In this document: piece after piece, positions 17,248-25,349 of the stretch
Position numbering within the stretch: position 1 is the first letter of the stretch
Layout: every line of letters begins with the position of its first letter
NCBI GenBank assembly: GCA_030262775.1
Contig: JAJSZP010000006.1
Location: 1 to 36,141, forward strand
Reading direction: 5' to 3'
Length of the DNA stretch: 36,141 bases
DNA from: Deltaproteobacteria bacterium
GTDB lineage: Bacteria > Desulfobacterota > Desulfobacteria > Desulfobacterales > ETH-SRB1
Program-made: the position numbers and the translations under genes
The notes under the pieces: generated by a model
Database searches by the model: none
What the model was told of the DNA's origin: nothing
Seen by the model: only the letters and a program-made list of their open reading frames with translations

Positions 17248-18417
17248 TTAAGGTCTGCGCCTCCGGCGTCGCCAATTAAACAAATTAAGAAAAGAATCAA
17301 TCTTTATAGGACGGTCATTAGTCATTCTTATAAATAGATAAAGCCCTATTCCTCCGATTACAATATTCGGCATCCACATTCCTATTAACGGTGGATAAAC
17401 GCCAGCTTCGCCGAAAATCCATCCTGCAGAGAGCATCAAATAGTAAAGCAGAAAAAAAATCAGGCCAAATCCTAAGCTAAATGCTCGCTTTGCTGATTTT
17501 GACTGTACTCCCAAAGGAACGCCAAGCAAACCAAGAGCAAAACAGGCAAAAGGAATTGAGAATTTTCTGTAAAATTCTATAAGTGTTGTATAGTATTTGG
17601 CATCTTTATTTACGGTATTTTTTAAATACTTGCTTAGCTCAGTAAGACTCATTTCTTTTTCATCTTTTTGCCCCTTTTTTCCCGGGACAGACTTTTTCAG
17701 ATCAAGATTTATGTCATAAGTATCAAAATTTATTGAATGAACTGTTTTGTTCTCAATATTGACCTGATTAATTGTTCCATCATGCAGTCGCAGGTGAAAA
17801 AGGAGTTTGTCAGGTTCGTTGTATATTTCTCCTCTTGGAGCTACAACTGTACTTATAATATTTTTTGTTCTTTGATCTTCTATAAAAATATCTATTAGCG
17901 CCTTGTTTTTTAAGTCGATTTTATTTATATAAAGCATAACGTTTTCAAAATTATCATTGAAAGTCCTTTCTTTCATTCCAATATTAACATTGGATGAAGC
18001 CACTTCATATGTCAATTTTTTAAAAGACAGCCTTCCCCACGGCAGCCCATATATGGTCATAAAACCTGTAAGAATACATCCTATAAGGCAGAAAAGAAGT
18101 ACAGGAGGAAGAAGGCTGTAACTGCTTATGCCTCCGGCTTTAAGGGCAACAATTTCGTTGTCGCTTGACATACGGAAAAAGGTTAAAAGAACAGTCATCA
18201 TTGTGGACATGGGGATTACGAACTCAAGAAAATGCGGCATTGAATATATAAGCAGCAGCATAACATCAAACAGACTGATCCTGTAATTTACGATCATATT
18301 TGTAATATCAAGTATCTTTGTCAGCAGAAAAATAAAGTTGAAAAACAAAAGACTGATGACGAAAGGAGGGATCATCTCTTTGAAAATATATTTATATATA
18401 ATGGAGTTGATTGTCAT
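17248..18417 (-). CDS. lptF: LPS export ABC transporter permease LptF
   Basis: Partner of LptG in the LptB2FG transporter. The product has the YjgP/YjgQ architecture with the coupling segment 'MSSDNEIVALKAGGISSYSL', a periplasmic domain (about 140-270) and three C-terminal TM helices. The ORF track starts at a TTG (18423); I prefer the ATG two codons on (18417), giving 389 aa beginning 'MTINSIIYKYIF'. The C-terminus ends in a run of arginines (WRRRRRRP), presumably cytoplasmic. It is separated from lptG by 12 nt and from msbA by 27 nt, so flippase and extraction permeases are in one transcription unit. Confidence 0.88.
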   Translation of the reverse strand: MTINSIIYKYIFKEMIPPFVISLLFFNFIFLLTKILDITNMIVNYRISLFDVMLLLIYSMPHFLEFVIPMSTMMTVLLTFFRMSSDNEIVALKAGGISSYSLLPPVLLFCLIGCILTGFMTIYGLPWGRLSFKKLTYEVASSNVNIGMKERTFNDNFENVMLYINKIDLKNKALIDIFIEDQRTKNIISTVVAPRGEIYNEPDKLLFHLRLHDGTINQVNIENKTVHSINFDTYDINLDLKKSVPGKKGQKDEKEMSLTELSKYLKNTVNKDAKYYTTLIEFYRKFSIPFACFALGLLGVPLGVQSKSAKRAFSLGFGLIFFLLYYLMLSAGWIFGEAGVYPPLIGMWMPNIVIGGIGLYLFIRMTNDRPIKIDSFLNLFNWRRRRRRP

Positions 18418-18444
18418 AAACAACTTATATCGTAAGATTACCGT

Positions 18445-20214
18445 TTAGGCCATATTCTTGTTGTTGAACTGCGATTGATAGAGTTTGTAATATTCTTTCT
18501 TGAGAGAAATCAGCTCTTCATGTTTTCCTTCTTCCACAATCCTGCCTTTAATTATAACAACTATTCTGTTTGCATAACCAATAGTTGAAAGCCTGTGGGC
18601 AATAACGAATGTAGCTCTTCCCTTCATAAGATTTTCAAGCGCTTTCTGAACAAGCATCTCAGATTCGGTATCCAGAGAAGAAGTCGCTTCATCAAGTATT
18701 AATATCGGAGCGTCTTTTAAAAGAGCGCGTGCTATACATATGCGCTGCTTTTCTCCGCCCGAAAGACGACTTCCAAGCTCTCCGATTTTTGTGTCAAATT
18801 TGTCAGGAAAACTCCGGATAAAATCATATGCATATGCAGCTTTTGCAGCTCGTTCTATATCTTCATTTAAGGCATTTCGATTGCCATAGGCTATATTATT
18901 TCTGATGGTATCATTAAAAAGTATGGGCTCCTGTGTAACTATTGCTATCTGCTTTCGGAGAGAAGAAATTGAAGCTTCCCTGATATCAGCGCTATCTATA
19001 AGGACAGCTCCTTTGCTTACGTCATAGAATCTGGGTACAAGATTAACAAGAGAGGTTTTTCCTCCTCCGCTCATTCCAACCAGCGCCAGAATTTCTCCGG
19101 GCCGTACATCCAGGTTAATGTTTTTTAATACCATTTGATTGTCGTATTTAAAGAAGACATTACGAAAAGTTATCCTGTGAAATCCGGATTTTATTTTAAC
19201 AGGATTTTTTTGTTCTATTATATCAGATTCCCTCTCAAGGATATCATAGATTCTGTCAGTGGCGGCAAGACCCTGCTGTACTGCATTGTTAAGCTTGCTC
19301 AGTTTTTTTACCGGACCGTAAAGCATCAGGACAGCACCCATGAAAGAGAAAAATGTTCCGGCTGACGAGGTGCCTGCAATCACTTTGTAGCCACCGTACC
19401 ATATGACAAATGCTATTCCAATCCCTCCAAGAAATTCCATTACCGGTGAGGAAAGCGCTTTGGCTGCAACCGCTTTTAGCTCAAGATTGAAAAGGTTGAG
19501 TGTTTCTTTAAAGAAACGATGCTTTTCATATTCCTCCATTCCGAATGCTTTAACTATCTTATTTCCTGCAAATGTTTCGTGAAGAAAAGAAGTCAGCTCG
19601 GCCATTGATTCCTGGGTTCCTGTGGTTACCTTGCGCACACGTCTTCCCAGCGATACAATAGGGAAGAAAGCAACAGGCAATACTATAAAAGCGAACAATG
19701 CCATCTTCCAGTCTCTGTAAAATATTACTGTTGTTAAACCCGCTATGGTAAAGCAGTCTCTCAGAGACCCTGTGATCGCAGTTGAAACCATAGTCTTGAT
19801 GATATTAACGTCGTTGGTAATGCGGGAGATCAAAACACCTGTTTTTTCTTTGTGAAAAAAGGAAAGCGGAAGATTCTGAATTTTGCCATAGAGACCGTTT
19901 CTAAGTCGTCTTATTATATTTTGCCCTACATAATTCATAAGATATTCCTGACCGTACATTGCGATGCCAAGCGAAAAGTATATAATGATAACGGCAAAAG
20001 GAATAAGCTTAAGCATAGCTATATCTTTGTTGATAAATATATCATCAACTACAGGTTTTATCAGAAATGGTATGGCTGAATTTGCAGCAGCCATCACAAG
20101 CATGCATAACATCGCCAGAAAAAGCTTGGACCAGTTGTCTTTTATAAGTGATGCCAGGTGCCTGTGTCTGTCTTTTATTATACGTTTTTGTTCTTGTTTC
20201 CTGATTTTACTCAT
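18445..20214 (-). CDS. msbA: Lipid A export ATP-binding/permease protein MsbA
   Basis: MsbA is a homodimeric half-transporter that flips core-lipid A across the inner membrane. The 589-aa length matches the family. The N-terminal half has six TM helices, with the conserved 'NVGQNIIRRLRNGLYGKIQ'-type coupling region. The C-terminal nucleotide-binding domain has Walker A 'GMSGGGKTSL', Q-loop 'IVTQEPILFNDT', signature 'LSGGEKQR', Walker B 'ILILDEATSSLD' and switch 'VIAHRLSTI'. The alanine-rich serine-glycine form of Walker A (MSGGGKT) is typical of MsbA. It lies 10 nt downstream of the DUF374 acyltransferase gene, a common pairing in this group. Confidence 0.95.
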   Translation of the reverse strand: MSKIRKQEQKRIIKDRHRHLASLIKDNWSKLFLAMLCMLVMAAANSAIPFLIKPVVDDIFINKDIAMLKLIPFAVIIIYFSLGIAMYGQEYLMNYVGQNIIRRLRNGLYGKIQNLPLSFFHKEKTGVLISRITNDVNIIKTMVSTAITGSLRDCFTIAGLTTVIFYRDWKMALFAFIVLPVAFFPIVSLGRRVRKVTTGTQESMAELTSFLHETFAGNKIVKAFGMEEYEKHRFFKETLNLFNLELKAVAAKALSSPVMEFLGGIGIAFVIWYGGYKVIAGTSSAGTFFSFMGAVLMLYGPVKKLSKLNNAVQQGLAATDRIYDILERESDIIEQKNPVKIKSGFHRITFRNVFFKYDNQMVLKNINLDVRPGEILALVGMSGGGKTSLVNLVPRFYDVSKGAVLIDSADIREASISSLRKQIAIVTQEPILFNDTIRNNIAYGNRNALNEDIERAAKAAYAYDFIRSFPDKFDTKIGELGSRLSGGEKQRICIARALLKDAPILILDEATSSLDTESEMLVQKALENLMKGRATFVIAHRLSTIGYANRIVVIIKGRIVEEGKHEELISLKKEYYKLYQSQFNNKNMA

Positions 20215-20224
20215 GTTGTATAGT

Positions 20225-20824
20225 CTATATCTTAATGAATTTATTTCTATGATTAAAGCAACTGTCAGCCTCTTTGGTAAGGCCGTTCAGTTCTTTTTCA
20301 AGGAGGGCACGGTACCTCATTAAATCATCTTTGCCGGCATCCCTGGGAACAAAGAATGGATTGCCATAAATACCCAGGCATGTTGTAAAAGGATACGGAA
20401 GAATAAAGCGATCCCAGCTTGCGAAAACTTTTATTCTTTTTGCACTGTAGCTGAAAGGCAAAATAGGGCGTCCGGTTTCTCTTGCCAAAATGATTATTCC
20501 TAACTTGACTTTGAATTTTGGCCCCTGGGGTCCATCCGGTATAATTAAACCGGGCCTTTGTTTTTTTTTAATATTCTTAATCAGCTTTGATAATGCTTTA
20601 ATCCCGCCTTTTGTTGTTGAACCGCGAAAAGCTTCATGTCCTTGTCTTTTAAGTATTCTTGCCACAAATTCACCGTCTTTTGAACCGCTTACCATAGCGG
20701 TTCCAGCCAATCCCCTGCTCAGATAGTTCAGAAGCAGAAGCCTTGAGTGCCATGCCGCATAAATAAATTTTCTTGAGTTAATAATTGGCCTTACTTTTTC
20801 AAATCCTCTCAATTTTATATTCAT
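20225..20824 (-). CDS. DUF374 lysophospholipid acyltransferase-like protein; true start probably upstream
   Basis: The product resembles the DUF374 (PF04028) family, related to lysophospholipid acyltransferases and often found beside msbA and waaA. Supporting pieces are 'YAAWHSRLLLLNYL', 'AMVSGSKDGEFVARIL', 'EAFRGSTTKGG' and 'LIIPDGPQGPKFKVK'. The listed ATG (20824) has no Shine-Dalgarno. In-frame codons upstream encode a plausible hydrophobic N-terminus ('IKWKLVSIFGKFLIDILF'), open back into the end of lpxB. That stretch contains no ATG, GTG or TTG; an ATC at 20884 sits where family members usually have the start Met. The real start is unresolved: it may be non-canonical or lost. With the extension the protein would be about 219 aa, nearer the family's usual length. 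The substrate is unknown, but a lipid A acylation role fits the context. Confidence 0.78.
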   Translation of the reverse strand: MNIKLRGFEKVRPIINSRKFIYAAWHSRLLLLNYLSRGLAGTAMVSGSKDGEFVARILKRQGHEAFRGSTTKGGIKALSKLIKNIKKKQRPGLIIPDGPQGPKFKVKLGIIILARETGRPILPFSYSAKRIKVFASWDRFILPYPFTTCLGIYGNPFFVPRDAGKDDLMRYRALLEKELNGLTKEADSCFNHRNKFIKI

Positions 20825-20906
20825 TGTATAAAATAGAATATCAATTAAAAACTTGCCAAAAATACTGACAAGTTTCCATTTGATTTCAACGAGGTTATCT
20901 ATTGCC

Positions 20907-22064
20907 TTAATTTTTCTTCTCCATCATTTTTAAAGCTATTTTAGCTACCCGCTCTGATGCACCAGTTCCGCCCAGCATGTCTCTTATTTCAAAAAGCTTT
21001 TTCCTTAGCTTTTGCAGCCCGTTGGTATCATTTAACATATTAAAAACAGTATCTGCTATATTTTCAGGAGATGCCTTATCCTGCAATAATTCCGGAACAA
21101 TATTTTTCCCTGCAATAAGGTTTACAAGGCCGAAATTTTTAACCTGTACCATTAATTTGCCCAGCCAGTAAGTCACAGAAGATACCTTATAAATTATTAC
21201 CGTTGGAGTTCCGGTAATCGCGGCTTCTAATGTAACAGTACCTGAAGCAGCCACAACTATTTTGCACATTTTAAAGACGTTTTTAATATCTCCTGTCGCT
21301 ATCTGATAATTACATATTCCTTTATGCTTTTTTAATATTTTTTCAACCTGTTTTCTTTCAACAGAGGGCGCACTGGAAATTATGAATTTTATGTTCTTGA
21401 GTCTGTTTTGTAGAATCCTGGCGGCTTCAAGCATTACTGGAAGATGTCTTATAACCTCTCCGTCACGGGAACCAGGCAGAATGCCTATAACCGGCATTTT
21501 ATGATTTTCATTTCCAACTGTTTCCAACGTGTCTGACTGACGGAGATCGTTTTGAGTATAATTGTCCAGCAAGGGATGGCCTACAAAGGTTGCCGGCACT
21601 TTGTGTTTTTTGTAAAAGTCTTCCTCAAAGGGCAGGATAACTGCAATATGATTTACAAGTTCCCGAATTATTTTGACGCGGCCAGGTCTCCAAGCCCAAA
21701 CCTGAGGACTGATATAATATAAAACAGGTATATTGAGCTTTTTAGAGGCTGCTGCAATTTTAAGGTTAAAGTCGGGGAAATCTATTAATATAACAAGGTC
21801 CGGCTTAATACTTTTTAAGTGTCTTTTGACATTGGCAATCGCCTTAAAAAGATTTGGTATTTTGGAAAACACCTCGGTTATCCCGACAACAGACAGCTCG
21901 GATGCATCAACAATGATTTCGACTCCAGCATCCCTGAGCGCTTGTCCCCCGATGCCTGAAAAATATATCTTATTGTTTTTATTGCATATAGCACTTACAA
22001 GCTTTGACCCGTGAAGATCGCCGGAAGCTTCACCGGCTATAATCATAATATGTTTCGGTTTCAT
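20907..22064 (-). CDS. lpxB: Lipid A disaccharide synthase
   Basis: LpxB (GT19) joins UDP-2,3-diacylglucosamine and lipid X to form the lipid A disaccharide-1-phosphate. The 385-aa product has the diagnostic N-terminus 'IIAGEASGDLHGSKLV', 'GIGGQALRDAGVE', and 'YYISPQVWAWRPGRVK'. The C-terminal donor-binding half has 'GILPGSRDGEV' and 'ASGTVTLEAAITGTPTVI'. All are conserved in the family. It is preceded by a gap holding a short inverted-repeat element and has no clear ribosome binding site before the ATG. It is followed by the DUF374 gene, whose frame starts at or overlaps the lpxB end. Confidence 0.95.
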   Translation of the reverse strand: MKPKHIMIIAGEASGDLHGSKLVSAICNKNNKIYFSGIGGQALRDAGVEIIVDASELSVVGITEVFSKIPNLFKAIANVKRHLKSIKPDLVILIDFPDFNLKIAAASKKLNIPVLYYISPQVWAWRPGRVKIIRELVNHIAVILPFEEDFYKKHKVPATFVGHPLLDNYTQNDLRQSDTLETVGNENHKMPVIGILPGSRDGEVIRHLPVMLEAARILQNRLKNIKFIISSAPSVERKQVEKILKKHKGICNYQIATGDIKNVFKMCKIVVAASGTVTLEAAITGTPTVIIYKVSSVTYWLGKLMVQVKNFGLVNLIAGKNIVPELLQDKASPENIADTVFNMLNDTNGLQKLRKKLFEIRDMLGGTGASERVAKIALKMMEKKN

Positions 22065-22095
22065 ATAATAAGTTAAATTTTATTCAGGTTTTTTG

Positions 22096-22264
22096 GGCTA
22101 CCAACTTAAGGCGGGACATTCTGTAATTTTAATAAATTATGCATGGTGCATTCTATGCAACATGGTGATGCTACATGGATATGTTATGTCAATCTTGGAC
22201 AATTGATGTTTTACGATAATCAAGAACAAAAAGTTCGAAAGTGTTCCGCCTTAAGTTGGTAGCC
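22096..22264. mobile_element. MITE-like element with 23-bp terminal inverted repeats
   Basis: A 169-bp non-coding element between the Gfo/Idh gene and lpxB. Its ends are inverted copies of 'ggctaccaacttaaggcgg', 19 bp perfect and extending to 23 bp with one mismatch. The left arm is 22096-22118 and the right arm is 22242-22264. The flanks carry a near-identical 9-mer: 'ggttttttg' (22087-22095) and 'ggtttttgg' (22265-22273), one mismatch, consistent with a 8-9 bp target duplication. The ends differ from those of the GTAA-type elements in this window, so it belongs to another family, which I cannot name. No ORF lies inside. Confidence 0.75.
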
Positions 22265-22273
22265 GGTTTTTGG

Positions 22274-23227
22274 TTACAGAAGGCTTTTGTTAGACTTGCT
22301 GATCTGATTCATAATGCTTAAAGCTGTCTTTAAAGCATCGCGTCCCATTAGTCCAGTAACTTCAGGGACATTACGATTTTGTACCGATTTTACAAAGGAT
22401 TTAAGCTCATCTTCCAGAGCGTCACTTTTTGTAAAGCAGAGCTGTTTTATTTCCATACCAGGGATAAGGCTGTTTGAACTTTTTTCGTTTTGTCTGATTA
22501 CGCTTATTTCATGATTTGCAAAATCAACAGAAACATATGCATTTTTTTGGAACAACCTGATTTTTCTTTCATTTTTTGTTGAAATTCTGCTTGCCGTAAC
22601 ATTTGCGACACATCCATTTTCAAATTCCAAACGAGCATTTGCTATATCAACATTTTTTGAGATTACAGGTATGCCTGCTGCGTGAATGCTTTTTATGCCA
22701 TGCCTGACAAAGTTAAGAATTATATCTATATCATGAATCATGAGGTCCAGAACCACGCTGACATCGGTGCATCTTTTTTTATATATGCTCAAACGATGTG
22801 ATTCTATAAACCTTGGATTTTTAACAATATCCTGAAGAGCGACAACAGCGGGATTGAACCTTTCAAGATGCCCGACCTGTATAATAAGGCCATTTGATTC
22901 CGCAATTTTAATTAGTTCGTCAGCTTCTTCAAGGGTTGTTGTTATCGGCTTTTCGATAAGAACATCAATGCCATTTTCAAGAAAATTTTTGCTGACGGCA
23001 AAGTGGACAGGCGTAGGAACGACTATACTCACAGCATCAACTTTTTCGAATAGATCTTTATAGTTTGTATATGCAGATACGCCTAGAGTTGCCGCTGTGT
23101 TTTCGGCATTTTCTTTTTCTATATCAACAACGCCGACAAGTTCAACTTCATCCATTCCTGCATACTTTTCAGCATGAAATTTTCCAAGATAACCCGTACC
23201 AATTACACCAACACGAAGTTTTTTCAT
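22274..23227 (-). CDS. Gfo/Idh/MocA-family oxidoreductase (GnnA-like position)
   Basis: The 317-aa NAD(P)-dependent oxidoreductase has an N-terminal Rossmann fold with 'VGVIGTGYLGKFHAEKY', then 'VDAVSIVVPTPVHF', the catalytic-region 'DVLIEKPITTTLEEA' and 'DLMIHDIDIIL' in the C-terminal domain. All are standard for the family. Its position between lpxI and lpxB recalls GnnA. In Acidithiobacillus, GnnA oxidises the 3-position of UDP-GlcNAc so that the transaminase GnnB can make the 3-amino sugar for amide-linked lipid A. No GnnB-like aminotransferase is in the window, so this role is only suggestive. Its ATG directly abuts the lpxI stop (TAAATG). Confidence 0.82.
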   Translation of the reverse strand: MKKLRVGVIGTGYLGKFHAEKYAGMDEVELVGVVDIEKENAENTAATLGVSAYTNYKDLFEKVDAVSIVVPTPVHFAVSKNFLENGIDVLIEKPITTTLEEADELIKIAESNGLIIQVGHLERFNPAVVALQDIVKNPRFIESHRLSIYKKRCTDVSVVLDLMIHDIDIILNFVRHGIKSIHAAGIPVISKNVDIANARLEFENGCVANVTASRISTKNERKIRLFQKNAYVSVDFANHEISVIRQNEKSSNSLIPGMEIKQLCFTKSDALEDELKSFVKSVQNRNVPEVTGLMGRDALKTALSIMNQISKSNKSLL

Positions 23228-24052
23228 TTATTGTTCCGTTCTATGATTTATAGCAACAATAGCAAGCCCAAACCTGTCTGCCAATGCTATCATTTTTTCC
23301 CTGTCAAAAACAACGGCCTTTCCTGCTTCAATAGCCAGAGCCTTTGCGCCTGCTTCATGCATGGTACTGATTGTCTGAGCGCCGATAGCGGGCATATCAA
23401 ACCTGACATCCTGATTTGGTTTGCAAACCTTAACAACAACAGCGGTTCCATTGCCAAGTTTTCCGCCTCTTTTTATTGTGGCATCAGTTCCGTCAATAGC
23501 CTCTACCGCAAGGACTGATCCGCCCCCCACAACAACGCATTGACCTATGTCAAGCCTTCCAATTTCCTTTGCATATTTCCAGCCCAGGTCAATATCGACT
23601 TTTTCTGATCTGGTTGGCTTTCGTTTTGTCCAGCATCCTTCCTGAGCCAGAATGTCGGGCAGTAAGAATGTTGAAGCCCTTATTTTGATGCCCTCTTTTT
23701 CAAGGGTTCTGGCAAAGGCACTCAAAATTCCATCATCATGTGTATGGATCATACCGGCAAAAAGCGAGATTGCTTTCATATCCGGTTTTAAATCTTTAAA
23801 ATCCGAAAATATACTTGTCTTACGAATGGCGCCCATCATGACAGCTTCGCTTATATCGTGTTTTTTAAAAAAATTGATGAGACGCTTCAACTGCCCCAGA
23901 TGCATCCATTCTATTCCATCAACGTGGTCTTTCAGACTCTTGTCAGCCTCATTCAAAAAAGCTGCAGTATAAACAGAAAATCCTTTTGATTTTGCTTTTT
24001 TTGAAAAAATTATGGGGAACTGGCCGCTCCCCGCAATTAGACCTATCCGCAT
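23228..24052 (-). CDS. lpxI: UDP-2,3-diacylglucosamine pyrophosphatase LpxI
   Basis: LpxI (DUF1009) hydrolyses UDP-2,3-diacylglucosamine to lipid X and UMP, replacing LpxH in alpha- and deltaproteobacteria and others. The 274-aa product begins 'IGLIAGSGQFP', has 'MMGAIRKTSIFSD', and carries the C-terminal catalytic-domain motifs 'GSVLAVEAIDGTDATIKRGG' and 'DMPAIGAQTI'. These are characteristic of the family. It supplies lipid X to LpxB two genes downstream. lpxA precedes it by about 28 nt and the oxidoreductase follows without a gap. Confidence 0.95.
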   Translation of the reverse strand: MRIGLIAGSGQFPIIFSKKAKSKGFSVYTAAFLNEADKSLKDHVDGIEWMHLGQLKRLINFFKKHDISEAVMMGAIRKTSIFSDFKDLKPDMKAISLFAGMIHTHDDGILSAFARTLEKEGIKIRASTFLLPDILAQEGCWTKRKPTRSEKVDIDLGWKYAKEIGRLDIGQCVVVGGGSVLAVEAIDGTDATIKRGGKLGNGTAVVVKVCKPNQDVRFDMPAIGAQTISTMHEAGAKALAIEAGKAVVFDREKMIALADRFGLAIVAINHRTEQ

Positions 24053-24080
24053 AAATTAATCCCTGACCCCTGATTTTTAT

Positions 24081-24851
24081 TCATCTTGTTATTCCTCGCT
24101 GAGATGATTTAATAAAATCTATAAAGTGAACTACTTCAGGAATCTGTTCCACTTCAGCCCTTACTCTCTCTATAGCCTCATTTATTGTAATGCCTATTCG
24201 AAAAATAATTCTGTAAGCTTTTTTTAATAATTTGAGTTTATTTTGAGAAAAGCCATTTCGCTTCAGCCCCACACCGTTTAAGCCGTGAAGTCTGGCTCTG
24301 TCGCCTGCCGCAATAACATAGGGCGGTATGTCTTTTACAACCGCTGATTTTCCTCCCACAAAAGCATAGTCACCTATTCTTACGAACTGGTGAATAGCTA
24401 CAAGTCCTCCAATGGTTGCATAATCACCAATTGTAATATGTCCTCCAAGCGTTGCATTGTTTGACATGACGACTTTTCGACCGATTTTGCAGTCATGGGC
24501 AATGTGAGTATAAGCCATCAGGAAATTTTCCTCGCCGACTTCAGTTATGCCGCCGCCAAATCCTGTTCCTCTGTGAATTGTAACAAACTCACGTATAATT
24601 GTTTTACGCCCGATGTTGACATAGGTTTTTTCGCCTTTAAACTTTAATGACTGTGGAGCAGCGCCAATTGCTGCATACTGAAATATATGACATTCCGGCC
24701 CCATGGTAACATAATGTTCAATCACTACATGGGGACCTATTATTGTTCCAGCTCCGATTGAAACATTTTCTCCAATAATCGAATACGGACCGACTTCTAC
24801 GGTGGAGTCCAATTCAGCTTTGGGATCAATAATTGCGGTTGGATGTATCAT
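24081..24851 (-). CDS. lpxA: UDP-N-acetylglucosamine acyltransferase
   Basis: LpxA transfers a 3-hydroxyacyl chain from ACP to the 3-position of UDP-GlcNAc, the first lipid A step. The 256-aa protein shows the left-handed beta-helix hexapeptide repeats through about residue 185 and a helical C-terminus. The catalytic His is H119 in 'YTHIAHDC' (E. coli H125). The glycine that sets the acyl-chain ruler in E. coli (G173) is retained in 'FVGGKS'; the E. coli H191 position is Arg here (AAGDRA). Whether it uses UDP-GlcNAc or the 3-amino analogue cannot be told. Its ATG overlaps the fabZ stop by 4 nt. Confidence 0.96.
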   Translation of the reverse strand: MIHPTAIIDPKAELDSTVEVGPYSIIGENVSIGAGTIIGPHVVIEHYVTMGPECHIFQYAAIGAAPQSLKFKGEKTYVNIGRKTIIREFVTIHRGTGFGGGITEVGEENFLMAYTHIAHDCKIGRKVVMSNNATLGGHITIGDYATIGGLVAIHQFVRIGDYAFVGGKSAVVKDIPPYVIAAGDRARLHGLNGVGLKRNGFSQNKLKLLKKAYRIIFRIGITINEAIERVRAEVEQIPEVVHFIDFIKSSQRGITR

Positions 24852-25294
24852 GCTTTTTCTCCAATACTGGCCATAAATTCAGCTTCAGCAACGACTTTTT
24901 CGTCTACAAATGCGGTGCCTGACATTTTAACTGCCTTTGTTTTCTGCTTCAGTATTTTGATTTCAAGCAAAAGCTGGTCGCCCGGTAAAACAGGCTTTCT
25001 GAATTTGACTTTATCAATTCCCATAAAATATATAAGAGCGCCATGCTTTTCCTCTGGCATGGATATAAAAACCAGTACACCGCCCGCCTGAGCCATAGCC
25101 TCTATTATAAGTACGCCCGGCATAATAGGAGAGCCCGGAAAATGCCCCTGGAAAAACGGTTCATTTATGCTGACATTTTTGAGGGCGACAATTTTTTCAT
25201 CAGGTACAAGTTCAAGTATTCGATCAACCAGAAGAAATGGATAGCGATGAGGAAGCAAACTCATTATTTTTTGGATATCATATTCATTATTCAT
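24848..25294 (-). CDS. fabZ: 3-hydroxyacyl-ACP dehydratase FabZ
   Basis: FabZ dehydrates 3-hydroxyacyl-ACP in fatty acid synthesis, competing with LpxA and LpxD for the same substrates. The 148-aa hot-dog-fold protein has '[13 protein letters not shown]' with the active-site His and '[20 protein letters not shown]' with the catalytic Glu. Its 4-nt overlap with lpxA (ATGA) couples the two. A good ribosome binding site ('GGAG', 7-8 nt before the ATG on the - strand) is present. A short tandem repeat lies just upstream. Confidence 0.96.
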   Translation of the reverse strand: MNNEYDIQKIMSLLPHRYPFLLVDRILELVPDEKIVALKNVSINEPFFQGHFPGSPIMPGVLIIEAMAQAGGVLVFISMPEEKHGALIYFMGIDKVKFRKPVLPGDQLLLEIKILKQKTKAVKMSGTAFVDEKVVAEAEFMASIGEKA

Positions 25295-25317
25295 TGTTTT
25301 TCTCCTGTCGCGTAGTC

Positions 25318-25343
25318 GTTCATGGTTAACAGTTCACGGTTAA
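25318..25343. repeat. Short tandem repeat upstream of fabZ
   Basis: Two 12-bp units spaced 14 bp apart: 'gttcatggttaa' (25318-25329) and 'gttcacggttaa' (25332-25343), differing at one base. They fill most of the lpxD-fabZ gap. A degenerate related string ('gtgcacggttgtcggtttac') occurs upstream of pilC near 34683-34704. They may be remnants of a genome-wide intergenic repeat, but two copies do not prove it. Confidence 0.4.
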
Positions 25344-25349
25344 AATGCT

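Noticed and set aside
20850-20876. Hairpin aacttg...caagtt downstream of lpxB
   Set aside because: Only 6 bp of pairing, no T-run, and it lies in the probable coding N-terminus of the DUF374 gene.
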